A stretch of DNA of 52,906 nucleotides from Acidimicrobiia bacterium (GTDB lineage: Bacteria; Actinomycetota; Acidimicrobiia; IMCC26256; DASPTH01), in NCBI GenBank assembly GCA_040880805.1, contig JBBDHW010000042.1, forward strand, positions 1 to 52,906, written 5' to 3'. Positions 33,608 through 43,366 of the stretch are shown piece by piece (positions within the stretch are counted from its first letter, which is position 1; each line of letters starts with the position of its first letter). The position numbers were made by a program, and so were the translations under genes. The notes beneath the pieces were generated by a model, which worked only from the letters and a program-made list of their open reading frames with translations, was not told the origin of the DNA and did no database searches.

Positions 33608-34408
33608 TCATGTCCTCGTGTAGTTCGGCGTGCGCTTCTCTGCGAACGCGAGCGGCCCCTCTTTGCCGTCGTTCGTCTGGAACACTGCCTGGCCGTATTC
33701 CCACTCGTGCGCGAGGGCTTCGGCCTCGGTCATGCCGTCGGTCTCGCGCAGGGTACGGAGCACGGCTTCCACTGCGATCGGCCCGTTCTCGGCGATCGTC
33801 GCCGCGATCTCTCTGGCCTTCGTCAACGCCTGGCCGTCGGGCACGACGCGACCGATCAGTCCGATGCGGGCCGCCTCTTCCGCGGTGAGGTGCTTGCCCG
33901 TGAGCAGGATCTCCGCGGCATGGGTATACGGGATCTGGCGCCGGAGCCGCACCGCGGAGCCGCCCATTGGGTAGAGCGACCAGCGCACCTCGCTCACACC
34001 GAAACGGGCCGACTCTCCGGCGATCCGGATGTCGGTCTGCTGGAGGATTTCCGTGCCACCGGCGATCGCGACGCCTTCCACCGCGGCGATGAACGGCTTG
34101 GACGGGCGGTAGAGGCGCAGGATGCCTTTGTACGGAAGGTCGGGATCGGCGGCCATGCGGGCCTGCACGTCGATCTCCGTATCGGCGTCGCCGGCGTCTC
34201 CCGACATCGCCCGGAGGTCGGCGCCCGACGAGAAATTGCCGCCCGCGCCGGTGAGGATCACACAACGGATCTCCGGGTCCTCGTCGGCCTCGACCATCGC
34301 GTCGTACATCCGCACGAGCATCGCCCCGGACAGCGCGTTGTAGCGCTGGGGGCGGTTCATCGTGATCACCATGGTCCTCTCGTCGCGTTCGACGATCGCG
34401 TCGGGCAT
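33608..34408 (-). CDS. Enoyl-CoA hydratase/isomerase (crotonase) family protein
   Basis: This 266-residue protein starts at ATG 34408 (MPDAIVERDERTMVIT). It has ITMNRPQRYNALSG, GGNFSSGADLRAM (oxyanion loop), VAIAGGTEILQQTDIRI with the first Glu, and ARFGVSEVRWSLYPMGG with the second Glu, so unlike the crotonase at 3388 both acid residues of classical hydratases are present. It is first in an operon with the SDR, which would fit hydration followed by oxidation of a 3-hydroxyacyl-CoA. Confidence 0.9.
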   Translation of the reverse strand: MPDAIVERDERTMVITMNRPQRYNALSGAMLVRMYDAMVEADEDPEIRCVILTGAGGNFSSGADLRAMSGDAGDADTEIDVQARMAADPDLPYKGILRLYRPSKPFIAAVEGVAIAGGTEILQQTDIRIAGESARFGVSEVRWSLYPMGGSAVRLRRQIPYTHAAEILLTGKHLTAEEAARIGLIGRVVPDGQALTKAREIAATIAENGPIAVEAVLRTLRETDGMTEAEALAHEWEYGQAVFQTNDGKEGPLAFAEKRTPNYTRT

Positions 34409-34485
34409 CGTGCTCCTCGGAACAGAGGCTGGGGCGGCGTTATCCTGCCTGACGCCAACTTCGCCGTCGAGTCTGCTCACTACCC

Positions 34486-34493
34486 AAGGAGGT
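34486..34493 (+). promoter_or_regulatory. Near-perfect Shine-Dalgarno deciding a GTG start
   Basis: AAGGAGGT lies six bases before the GTG at 34500 and fixes that codon as start of the nitronate monooxygenase-like gene, against longer frames that reach back into the divergent crotonase gene. Confidence 0.85.
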
Positions 34494-34499
34494 CCTGTC

Positions 34500-35615
34500 G
34501 TGCGGACACCGATCTGTGAGCGCCTGGATATCGAGTTTCCGATCTTTGCCTTCTCGCACTGCCGCGACGTCGTCGCCGCCGTGAGCAAGGCGGGCGGCTA
34601 CGGCGTGCTCGGCGCGCTCGCCTACAGCCCCGACCAACTCGAGATCGAGCTGAACTGGATCGACGAGCACGTCGACGGCAAGCCCTACGGCGTCGACATC
34701 GTGATGCCGGCGAAGTACGTGGGGAAGGGTGGCGGCGCGGAGGCGAGCATCACCAGCCTCGACGCGCTCATTCCCGAGGAGCACCGTCAGTTCGTCGAGG
34801 AGCTGCTCGACGAGTACGACATCCCACCGCTTCCCGATGAGCTCCGGGGCGGCGTCGTGAAGGCCGCAGGCCTCAACGTCGACGAGGAGGGGCCCGGACA
34901 GGTGGAGGTGTCGCTGCAGCACCCGGTGTCGATGCTCGTGAACGCGCTCGGCCCGGTGCCGCCGGAGGTGGCCCAGCAAGCACACGACCACGGCATCCTC
35001 GTCGGCGCGCTCGTCGGCGCGCGTGCGCACGCGGAGCGTCAGGTGATGCAGGGCGTCGACGTGCTCGTCGCGCAGGGCACCGAAGCCGGTGGGCACTGCG
35101 GCGAGATCTCCACGATGGTGCTCGTGCCGGAGGTGGTCGACGCCGTCGGTCCCGACGTTCCCGTCCTCGCCGCGGGTGGCATCGGGTGCGGACGGCAGAT
35201 GGCGGCCGCGCTCGCGCTCGGCGCGCAGGGCGTGTGGACGGGCTCGATCTGGCTCACGGTCGCCGAGAGCAACACCTCGGGCGTCACGCTCGACAACCTG
35301 CTCGCGGCCACGTCGCGCGACACGGTGCGTTCGCGCGCGATGACGGGCAAACCCGCGCGTCAGCTGCGTACCGGCTGGACGGACGCGTGGGAGAGGACCG
35401 ACACTCCTGAGCCGTTGCCGATGCCGTTGCAGGGGATCGTCTACGCGGGCGCGGCGCGAAGGTTCAGCCGCGCGCAGAAACCCGAGCTCGCGGGTTCACC
35501 CGTCGGTCAGATCGTGGGCCGGATGAACCAGGTACGGCCGACGCGCGACGTGATCTTCGAGATGGTCGAGGAGTGGATCGAGACGACCGAGCGCCTCAAG
35601 CAGATCGCCGAGTAA
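34500..35615 (+). CDS. Nitronate monooxygenase-like flavoprotein (NMO/2-nitropropane dioxygenase family)
   Basis: This 371-residue protein starts at GTG 34500 (TPICERLDIEFPIFAFSH). It folds as an FMN TIM barrel: VSKAGGYGVLGALAYSP, YGVDIVMP, then VDVLVAQGTEAGGHCG (FMN phosphate/His region) and VPVLAAGGIGCGRQMAAAL, GAQGVWTGSIWL at the phosphate site. Such enzymes oxidise nitronates or act as related FMN oxidases. It has an insertion of about 60 residues (around 75-135, EASITSLDALIPEEHRQF and beyond) relative to compact members. It stands alone, divergent from the crotonase-SDR operon, and converges with the ABC exporter gene. Confidence 0.88.
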   Translation: MRTPICERLDIEFPIFAFSHCRDVVAAVSKAGGYGVLGALAYSPDQLEIELNWIDEHVDGKPYGVDIVMPAKYVGKGGGAEASITSLDALIPEEHRQFVEELLDEYDIPPLPDELRGGVVKAAGLNVDEEGPGQVEVSLQHPVSMLVNALGPVPPEVAQQAHDHGILVGALVGARAHAERQVMQGVDVLVAQGTEAGGHCGEISTMVLVPEVVDAVGPDVPVLAAGGIGCGRQMAAALALGAQGVWTGSIWLTVAESNTSGVTLDNLLAATSRDTVRSRAMTGKPARQLRTGWTDAWERTDTPEPLPMPLQGIVYAGAARRFSRAQKPELAGSPVGQIVGRMNQVRPTRDVIFEMVEEWIETTERLKQIAE

Positions 35616-35633
35616 CACCCAGTGAGCGACGAA

Positions 35634-38600
35634 TTATGTCGTGAGCTCCTTGTCTTTCTCGGTGGCAAGCTCTTCGTCTTGTACGCGCCACAGCCGGTCG
35701 TACGGCCCGCCCGGACGCGCAACCTGCTCTTCGGGGCCTGCGTCGACGACGCGACCTGCGTCGAGCACCACGATGTTGTCGGACTTCACCGCAACGCTCT
35801 CGCGGTGGGTGATCATCAGCGTCGTGCAACGAAGCGCGTGGATTGACTCGACGATGATGTCCTCGACCCCGGCATCGAGCAGCGACGTTGATTCGTCGAG
35901 CACGAGGATGTCGGGCTCCGCTATCCAGGCGCGTGCGAGTGCGACGAGCTGGCGCTGCGCGGCGGTGAGGTTGTGGCCTTCTTCTTCGACGACATGTTCG
36001 AAGCCGCCGGGGAGCACCGACAGCAGATCCCAGGCACCGACCGCGCGGATCGCGCCCTCGACCTCTTCGTCGGTTGCTCCGGGCTTCGCGTAGCGGATGT
36101 TCGAGGCGATCGTTCCCTTGAACACGAACGGGTCCTGCGGCACGATGCCGAGCCGCGGCCCGTAGCTGTCGAGATGGAGCTCGCGGAGGTCGATCCCGTT
36201 GACCGTTACCGATCCCGCGTCGGGGTCGTAGGTGCGGCCGAGGAGTTTGGCGATGCTCGACTTCCCGGCACCGGTGTACCCCACGAGGGCCGTGACCTTG
36301 CCCGGCTCCATCGTGAACGACACGTCGCGCAGCACCGGCCGTGTCGTCTCGGGGTAGGTGAAGCAGACGCCGTCGAACGTGACGGGACCGTCGAGCGGTG
36401 GGCAGTCGCGTGCGGCGACGCTCTCTTCGGGCAGGATGGGCTCGTCGAAGGGCTCGCACAGGCGACGCCACGACACGCGCACGTCGAGGAACTGGTTGTA
36501 GAGCGGCCCGAGTGCCTGCAGCGGTCGGGTTGCGGACGTGGCAAGGAGTTGCACGGTGACGGCCGTGCCGATACTCAGGGTCTGGTCCAGCACCAGCGTG
36601 CCCGCTTTGTAGAGGACGAGCGCGGTGGTCATCGTTCCCATGAACTGCACCACCGCGGTGTGGGAGTTCTGCAGCGTGATGCTCCACCAGCGGGCACGTC
36701 GACGCTCCCAGCTCGCCTCCACGAACTTCTGCGTCTGGATGGCGTGGGCCCCGAGGTGGCGGATCTCGTGGCGCGCGCCGAAGTCTTCCTGGAACTTGCG
36801 GGTGACGACGCCGAGCTCCTCGCGCGACCACTTCAGTGCCCGGTTCGCGAACGGGAGCTGGATGAGCGTGAGGACCAGGATGATGACCGCGAGCGCCAGC
36901 ACCACCGGGATCACACCCGGAGCCAGGATCACGATCGCACCCATGGCGACGATGAAGATCGCGGTGAAGCTCGCGAACCGGAAGGCGGACTCCTGGACGA
37001 AACCGAGGATCTTGTCGAGGTCGGCCACCACTCGCGTGGCCACGTCGCCCGGGAGCTCACGGTCGTAGTAGTTCACCCCGAGCTTGCTCAGGCGGTAGAA
37101 GACGCGACGGCGCAGCACGATGATCACGCTCTGGTTGAACCGCTGCGCGAAGATCCGGAAGTACTTCGACAGGAAGCCCACGCCCACCGCGATGAACACG
37201 AGCATCCCGGCCCAGAAGTACGCCGCGCCCGTGTCCGCGCCGTTGCTGTCTTGGATGATGTCGGTGACCCGGCCGAAGAGGAGGCTCGGCGCCAATTCGC
37301 CGAGTGCCAGGAGTAACACCAGGAACACCGCGACGTACATGGTGCCTTTGAACAACATCGCGATCTTCCGGAAGCGTGGCCGTGTGTCGTCGTCGGTCAC
37401 GCCGTCGGGAATGGTCAGGCTCTCTTTGGTGACTTGGAGCTGGTCGACGAGCTTGGCGAGGATCGGGTCGATGGCGGCGAGACCGGCCGTAGCTCCGGCC
37501 TGGACCTGTATCGCGCCCTCGGCGACTTCGGCTTCCATGCCGACCTGTTCGATGGTGTCGAGCGCCTCGATCGGGTCACCACCGACGACCGCCTCGGCGG
37601 TTTCGGCGGTCACGAGAGTTTCGGCAGTTCCGTCGAGCAGCTCGCTGCGGGCAACGTCCGCGAACGGCTCCACCGTGTCTGCCGGATCGAGGTGGAGCGA
37701 TCGATCGGCCATCTCGGCGAGGCCGGTTCGCCGGGTGATGTAGAGGATGGCGGTCTGGGGCAGGTACTGGCGCACCCGCCGCATGATCTCGATCTCGAGC
37801 GACGGGTTCACCGCCGAGAGCGCGTCGTCGAGGATGAGCACCCGCGGATGGGCGACGAGCGCGCGGGCGAGCGAGACGCGCTGGCGCTGGCCTCCGGACA
37901 CCGTGAGGCCGCGATCGCCGACGATGCCGTCGAGGCCGCCGAGCTCGTCGATCACCTCCCCTGCCCCCGCGGTGCGCATCGCGTCGATCATCGCCTCGTC
38001 GTCGATCTCGCCCCATGCCCCGAGGAGCAGGTTGTCGCGCAGCGTCGCCGCGAGGAGGAGCGGCTCTTCGGACACGACCCTGATCGTCTGGCGGAGCTGA
38101 CCGGGATCGAGATCGGCGAGCGCGATGCCGTCGAGCGATGCGTGACCCTCGTCGGGTTCGACGAGCCCGGAGGCGATCCCGGCGAGCGTCGTCTTGCCGC
38201 AACCGGGAGGACCGCTCACCACGACCAGCTCACCGGGACGAACCTGGAGATCGAGGCCGTGCAGGAAGCGCCGGTTCCCGTAGGTGACCTCGACGCCGTG
38301 GAGCTCGAGTCCGGTGGAGGGGAGCGGGATCATGCGGCCGTCGGTGACCGGTCGCGCGCTGAGTGCGAGCATCTCGGCGAGGCGATCCTGCGCGCTGCGG
38401 AGGTATTGCCAGGCGCTCGCGATCTCACCGAAGGCGCTGGAGAACTGGTTCAACCCCGAGCCGATCTGGAACGCGAGCAGGAATGTGCCGATGGTCAGAT
38501 GACCGGTGCTCATCAGGTACGCGCCGATGGCCAGCAAGCCCGCTTGTACGAGCAAGGGCATCATCTTGAGGTAGATGTCGTAGCCGGCGAGCAGCCGGGT

Positions 38601-39413
38601 GCGGGTCATCGAGAAGCGGAACGCGCGCTCGGTGACGTCGGCGACGCGTGCGCGCTCTTGCTCCTCGCGGCGGAACGCCTTGACGACGCGGATGCCGCGC
38701 ACCGGCTCGTCGATCGCGCTGGTGACCTCGGCGCGCTCGTTGAGCTCCGCCCAGCTCAGTGCCCGCAGTCTCCCGCGGAACTTGTTGACCAGCCAGACGT
38801 TGATCGGGAGCGCGAGGAGCGACACGATGCCCATGAGCGGGCTGATGATGCAGACGATGATCGCGACGGAGAGCAGGATCGGCGTGTAGCCGAGGAGGGT
38901 GGGGAAGACGCGGAGGAGAACGTCGACGAGCTGGATGTCGGTGAGCGAGCGAGTGACGAGCTGGCCGGTCGCGACCGCGTCGAGGCGGCGGAGCTCGGCC
39001 GATTGGATGTGCGTGTAGAGCCACACACGCATGTCGAACTCGATCTGGTACGCGAGCCGGTCGGCGAGCTGCTGCTGGGTGAAGGAGAAGGCCAGTGCCC
39101 AGAGCGCCCAGAACGTGATGTAGCGGACGTAGTCCCAGAGCGGCGCGACCTGGTTGACGATGCCGTTGTCGACCATGCCGCGTGTGAGGTTCGCGACCTG
39201 GAGCAAGCCGATGGTGTAGACGACCATGACGAAGAAGAACCACTTCAGGACCCGCTTCTGGCGGCGAAGCAGCGCCCAGAAGAGCGAGGAGCGCGCGACG
39301 CTGAAGGAGTTCGTGTACTTGCCGAGGAACCTGCGGAACCAGCCGAGGTCCTCTTGCGGACCGCGGTCGGCAGCCTGGAACTCCGGCGTGTGGATGTCTT
39401 CGGTCTGCGTCAC
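35634..39413 (-). CDS. Fused ABC exporter (TMD-NBD-TMD-NBD) with one degenerate ATP site
   Basis: This 1,259-residue protein starts at GTG 39413, overlapping the upstream stop (GTGA). Order: membrane domain 1 (about 45-330), NBD1 (about 375-600), membrane domain 2 (about 700-950), NBD2 (about 1015-1240). NBD1 has Walker A SGPPGCGKTTL, signature VSGGQRQR, but Walker B LILDDALS (Asp for the catalytic Glu) and ITRRTG (Arg for the switch His). NBD2 has Walker A VGYTGAGKSS, intact LVLDEST and MITHRES, but its signature is LTAAQRQ. All changes fall in the same composite site (NBD1 Walker motifs with NBD2 signature), leaving one consensus site, as in heterodimeric exporters. It probably expels a hydrophobic or peptide substrate. 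Confidence 0.92.
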   Translation of the reverse strand: MTQTEDIHTPEFQAADRGPQEDLGWFRRFLGKYTNSFSVARSSLFWALLRRQKRVLKWFFFVMVVYTIGLLQVANLTRGMVDNGIVNQVAPLWDYVRYITFWALWALAFSFTQQQLADRLAYQIEFDMRVWLYTHIQSAELRRLDAVATGQLVTRSLTDIQLVDVLLRVFPTLLGYTPILLSVAIIVCIISPLMGIVSLLALPINVWLVNKFRGRLRALSWAELNERAEVTSAIDEPVRGIRVVKAFRREEQERARVADVTERAFRFSMTRTRLLAGYDIYLKMMPLLVQAGLLAIGAYLMSTGHLTIGTFLLAFQIGSGLNQFSSAFGEIASAWQYLRSAQDRLAEMLALSARPVTDGRMIPLPSTGLELHGVEVTYGNRRFLHGLDLQVRPGELVVVSGPPGCGKTTLAGIASGLVEPDEGHASLDGIALADLDPGQLRQTIRVVSEEPLLLAATLRDNLLLGAWGEIDDEAMIDAMRTAGAGEVIDELGGLDGIVGDRGLTVSGGQRQRVSLARALVAHPRVLILDDALSAVNPSLEIEIMRRVRQYLPQTAILYITRRTGLAEMADRSLHLDPADTVEPFADVARSELLDGTAETLVTAETAEAVVGGDPIEALDTIEQVGMEAEVAEGAIQVQAGATAGLAAIDPILAKLVDQLQVTKESLTIPDGVTDDDTRPRFRKIAMLFKGTMYVAVFLVLLLALGELAPSLLFGRVTDIIQDSNGADTGAAYFWAGMLVFIAVGVGFLSKYFRIFAQRFNQSVIIVLRRRVFYRLSKLGVNYYDRELPGDVATRVVADLDKILGFVQESAFRFASFTAIFIVAMGAIVILAPGVIPVVLALAVIILVLTLIQLPFANRALKWSREELGVVTRKFQEDFGARHEIRHLGAHAIQTQKFVEASWERRRARWWSITLQNSHTAVVQFMGTMTTALVLYKAGTLVLDQTLSIGTAVTVQLLATSATRPLQALGPLYNQFLDVRVSWRRLCEPFDEPILPEESVAARDCPPLDGPVTFDGVCFTYPETTRPVLRDVSFTMEPGKVTALVGYTGAGKSSIAKLLGRTYDPDAGSVTVNGIDLRELHLDSYGPRLGIVPQDPFVFKGTIASNIRYAKPGATDEEVEGAIRAVGAWDLLSVLPGGFEHVVEEEGHNLTAAQRQLVALARAWIAEPDILVLDESTSLLDAGVEDIIVESIHALRCTTLMITHRESVAVKSDNIVVLDAGRVVDAGPEEQVARPGGPYDRLWRVQDEELATEKDKELTT

Positions 39414-42400
39414 GGACGTGCCCCCCCGACGACCCCGGTCGTAGTCGGCCCGGAACGTTCGATGACTTCGCGTGTCGACCCGAGATACGAGGCGACGACG
39501 TGTGGGTGGTTCCGCACCAGCTCCCAGCTGCCGTCGACGACGACGCGACCGAGGTCGCAGGCGATGATGCGGTCGGAGACGGAGCTGACCAGGGGCATGT
39601 CGTGCTCGATGAGCAGGATGCTCGCGCCGGTGATGTCGCGGATGCGGAGAAGCAGCGGACCGAGCGCCTCGGTCTCGCGTTGGGCGATGCCCGACGACGG
39701 CTCGTCGAAGAGAATCACCTTGGGCTCGATCCCGATCTGGCAGGCCAGGTCGACAATTCGGCGGCTCCCGGTCGAGAGATCCGACACGAACTTGTCACGA
39801 TAGTCGTCGAGACCCATCATCGCGATGAGGTCGTCGGCCCGCCGCCCGAGCTTTCGCTCGGCGAGCACGACGTTCGGGAAGTAGAGCATCGAGGGGACGG
39901 GGTCCCAGTAGCGGAGGGGGCGGTCGAGCGCGACACAGATGGCGTGATGCACGGTGAGCCCTCCGAACAGGCGGGCGTCCTGGAACGACCGGGCGAGGCC
40001 GAGCTGGGCGCGCCGCTGCGGCCGCCGCCGGGTGATGTCGTGACCCTCGAGGATGACCTGGCCCGAATCCGGCACGAGGAATCCCGAGATGAGGTCGAAC
40101 AGCGTGGTCTTGCCGGCGCCGTTCGGTCCGACGATGCCGAGGATCTCGCCGTGGTGGAGTTGGATCGACATTTCGTCGACCGCGGTGATCCCCGCGAAAC
40201 GTCGGGTGATGCCGCGGGTCTCGAGAATCACGGGGCGCTCGCCGCGGTTGGCACTCACCTCCTTGTCGGGCGCGCGATCGGCGATCTTGGCAAGTGGCAT
40301 CGGTCGCGCGCCCTCCCCGGCAGTCCCCTCGGCTGACGCGGCGCCCTCGAGGAAGATCGAACGCAGCAGGTCTGGGCGCTCCAACAGCTCCGCGGTGAGC
40401 CCGTGGAAACGGATCGCCCCCTTCTCCATGAAGAACGCCTTGTCGGCGGTTTGCAATGCGACATTCACCGACTGCTCGACGAGGATCACCGTGACGCCCT
40501 GCTCTTTGAACTGCTGGACGACGGCGAGGAGTTGCTCGACGACGAGTGGCGCGAGACCGAGCGACAGCTCGTCGATCATGAGCACGTCGGGCTTGGCGAG
40601 GAACGCCATCGCGAGCGCGAGCATCTGCTGCTGCCCGCCCGAGAGTTGAGCCGCGGGGTCGTTCAGCCTGCTCCGCAGCGCGGGGAAGAGGTTGAGCGCT
40701 TCCCCGGTCGCGGTCTTCGCGTACGCGCGGTCGCGGCGATGCATCCAGAGTGCGACCTTCAGGTTCTCGGCCACCGAGAGCGAAGGGAACACACCCTTGC
40801 CGCCAGGAACCTGGATGACGCCCTTGAGCGCGATGTGGTGCGGGCCCATCCCGCTGATGTCGGTGCCTTCATGGCTGATGCTGCCGCGCTTGGGTGCGAC
40901 GAGGCCCGAGATCGCTCGCAGCACTGTGGACTTTCCGGCGCCGTTCGTGCCGAGGAGTGCGATGGTTTCACCACGGCGCAGCTCGAAGCTGACGCCGAAG
41001 AGCACCTGGACCTGGCCGTACGAGACGTCGACCGACCGCAGGCTGAGTAGGTTCGGCCTGCCGCCGCTCAGACGAAGGTCGGGGTAGCTGAAGTAGTCGA
41101 CGTCGGGCATCGGCCTCGCGGGGAAGCGCTTCAAGAAGTTCGGACCGTGGCGCGACGGCCCCTCGCCGTTCATCGCCACGGCGACCGCGGGTTTCTCCTT
41201 GCCCGTGAGCAGTGTCGGGTCGTCACCGCTATCGGCGATCAGCGACGGGACGACAAGGTTGCGTCGACGCGCCACCGCGCGGAGCCACATGTCGCGCACC
41301 CGGTAGAGCACCGACCCGAGGCCGCCGGGCAGAAGCCAGAGCACGAGGATGAGGCCGATGCCGCTCCCGGCGAATGTGAAGAGGAACCGGAAGCGCTGGG
41401 GCACGATGACGTTGAACCACTCCGTGCTCTTGATGAAAACGGCTCCGAGGATCGCGCCCGGCACCGACCCCAGCCCGCCGACCACCACCATCGTGAGCAC
41501 GCGGATGCTCTCGATGGGAGCGAAGATGTCCTTGCCGAGCGCCTGCTGGTGGAGCACGAGGACTCCACCGGCGAAGGACGCGATGAAGCCGGACAGTGCG
41601 AACGCGAGCAGCTTCGCACGCGTGGGGCTCAGCCCGAACGCCTGCGCATTTCGTTCGTTCTCGCGCGTCGCGATGAGGTCGCGGACGGTCCGCGATCGTT
41701 GCAACCCGCGCACGGCCACGATAACGAGCAGAAGCGCGAAGACGCACACGAAGTAGAAGTCGCGTTCGGGATGCGCGCCGTCGGCGCCGATCCCGATATG
41801 ACCGAACGGCGTCCATTGCGGGAAGCGCGTGACGCGATCGAAGAGGTCGTCGGGCAAGAAGTCGAACTTGATGCCCAGGAGGCTCTGCTCGCGGTTCAAC
41901 AGGAACGACGACGTCGCCACCGCAAACGCCAGAGTGGTGACGGCGAGCATCAATCCTTTGATGCGGAGTGCCGGCAAGCCGATGATGATGGACGCGACCG
42001 CTCCGACCGCGCCCGCGAGCAAGAAGCTGACGAACGGATCGAGATGCCAGTGCACGTTGGCCGCGCCGGCCGCCGCCGAACCGATGGCGACGAACGCGAC
42101 TTGGCCGAGGCTGATCTCGCCGGCCCACCCGGTGAGGAGCACCAGGGAGATCGCGACGATCGCGTAGATCATCACCGCGGCCGCGAGGTTGGTGTCTTTC
42201 TCGCTGAGCAGGAAGGGTAAGTAGACGAGGAAGCCGACGAAGAGCACGCGCAGCCCACGCAGCGTCCACTTGACCTCGGGAAGCCGTAGCAGCTCGCGCG
42301 GGATCGGCCGGATGTTCGCCGCGTTCTGCCAGCTCGAGATCGCCTGGTCCTCGACGCGCGACTCGCGGTGACGCCGCTGGAGCAGCAGCGCCCCGATCAC

Positions 42401-43366
42401 GATCACGAACATGATGGGATCGACGAGCTCGCCCGAACCCTTGTTCCACACCACGATCGCTTCGACCGCGCCGAGTCCGCACGAGGCGAGGAAGATCGTG
42501 ACGAAGTTCTCCATGCGGCCGATCACCGCAGCCGTGAGCGCTCGCAGCAAGATCGTTGGTCCGAACGCGGATCCGAGTGGCAGACCGATGATCCCGGCTC
42601 TGAGGATCAACGAGATCGTCGCGAGGAGCGTGGCGATGACCCACGCGATGTTGTGCGTGAAGCCGACGTTCACGCCGAGGAGCGACGCGCGGTCGGAGCT
42701 CTCCGAACTTGCTCGCAGCGCGATTCCCATGCTCGTGAAGCGCAGGAACGCGAACAGACCCAACACCGCGAGGATCGTGGTGATCACCGCGATGAGCTCG
42801 TTGGCATGGAAGATGACGGGGTTGATCTCGAAGCTGAAGTCGAATGGCGGGGTGTACTGCTGCTGGGCAAGGTCGGTGCCGCCAGTGATCAGCTGGAGCA
42901 AGTACGGGAGCGCAACGCCGAGGCCGGCGAGCAATTGCGCGAGCCCGATCGTGACGACCATCAGGATCAGCCGTGGCGCCTTGCTGAAGCGCCGGATGAT
43001 CACGAACTCGATGAGCACGCCGAGCACGACCGCGACGATCAACGAGAGCGGTACTGCCACCCAGAACGACCATCCGATCGTCGGCAGCGTGATCAGGGCC
43101 ACCGCGAGGCTCGCGGGAACCGCGCCGAGGTCGGCCTGCGCGAAGTTGATGACCTTGTTGGCCCGGTAGATCAGGGCGAGGCCGAAGGCCATGAGCGCGG
43201 TGAGCGACCCGATGATGAAGCCGTAGACGAGCTCGCCCGCGGGCATGTCCCAGCCCCATACCAATTGTGGGACGAAGTAACCGAACGCGGCGACCGCGAC
43301 CGTGATGGCGATGAACCGGAGCGTGCGATTCTCGCCGACGTTGCGTACTCCGGTGGTCACGCTCAT
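39410..43366 (-). CDS. Four-module branched-chain amino acid-type ABC importer: LivH-LivM-LivF-LivG fused in one chain
   Basis: This 1,318-residue protein starts at ATG 43366. Residues about 1-335 are a LivH-type permease (AFGLALIYRANKVINFAQAD); about 370-690 a LivM-type permease (LLTGWAGEISLGQVAFVAIG); about 765-1010 a LivF-type ATPase (LLGTNGAGKSTV, AQLSGGQQQMLALAM, LMIDELSLGLAP); about 1045-1300 a LivG-type ATPase (VGPNGAGKTTLF, DLSTGSRRIVDLA, ILFDEPSSGIA, LIEHDMPL). All four cytoplasmic and membrane subunits normally come from separate genes. Both ATPases look intact. The frame is continuous. The likely solute-binding partner is at 50312. The gene is joined by four-base overlaps to a lipoprotein gene upstream and the exporter gene downstream. 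Confidence 0.93.
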   Translation of the reverse strand: MSVTTGVRNVGENRTLRFIAITVAVAAFGYFVPQLVWGWDMPAGELVYGFIIGSLTALMAFGLALIYRANKVINFAQADLGAVPASLAVALITLPTIGWSFWVAVPLSLIVAVVLGVLIEFVIIRRFSKAPRLILMVVTIGLAQLLAGLGVALPYLLQLITGGTDLAQQQYTPPFDFSFEINPVIFHANELIAVITTILAVLGLFAFLRFTSMGIALRASSESSDRASLLGVNVGFTHNIAWVIATLLATISLILRAGIIGLPLGSAFGPTILLRALTAAVIGRMENFVTIFLASCGLGAVEAIVVWNKGSGELVDPIMFVIVIGALLLQRRHRESRVEDQAISSWQNAANIRPIPRELLRLPEVKWTLRGLRVLFVGFLVYLPFLLSEKDTNLAAAVMIYAIVAISLVLLTGWAGEISLGQVAFVAIGSAAAGAANVHWHLDPFVSFLLAGAVGAVASIIIGLPALRIKGLMLAVTTLAFAVATSSFLLNREQSLLGIKFDFLPDDLFDRVTRFPQWTPFGHIGIGADGAHPERDFYFVCVFALLLVIVAVRGLQRSRTVRDLIATRENERNAQAFGLSPTRAKLLAFALSGFIASFAGGVLVLHQQALGKDIFAPIESIRVLTMVVVGGLGSVPGAILGAVFIKSTEWFNVIVPQRFRFLFTFAGSGIGLILVLWLLPGGLGSVLYRVRDMWLRAVARRRNLVVPSLIADSGDDPTLLTGKEKPAVAVAMNGEGPSRHGPNFLKRFPARPMPDVDYFSYPDLRLSGGRPNLLSLRSVDVSYGQVQVLFGVSFELRRGETIALLGTNGAGKSTVLRAISGLVAPKRGSISHEGTDISGMGPHHIALKGVIQVPGGKGVFPSLSVAENLKVALWMHRRDRAYAKTATGEALNLFPALRSRLNDPAAQLSGGQQQMLALAMAFLAKPDVLMIDELSLGLAPLVVEQLLAVVQQFKEQGVTVILVEQSVNVALQTADKAFFMEKGAIRFHGLTAELLERPDLLRSIFLEGAASAEGTAGEGARPMPLAKIADRAPDKEVSANRGERPVILETRGITRRFAGITAVDEMSIQLHHGEILGIVGPNGAGKTTLFDLISGFLVPDSGQVILEGHDITRRRPQRRAQLGLARSFQDARLFGGLTVHHAICVALDRPLRYWDPVPSMLYFPNVVLAERKLGRRADDLIAMMGLDDYRDKFVSDLSTGSRRIVDLACQIGIEPKVILFDEPSSGIAQRETEALGPLLLRIRDITGASILLIEHDMPLVSSVSDRIIACDLGRVVVDGSWELVRNHPHVVASYLGSTREVIERSGPTTTGVVGGARP

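Noticed and set aside
37434-39803. Very long open frame on the plus strand opposite the ABC exporter (and similar ones at 42368-43669, 5589-7682, 40403-41050)
   Set aside because: These mirror real genes on the other strand, are rich in Arg, Glu, Asp and His with no family motif, and are expected by codon bias at this GC content.
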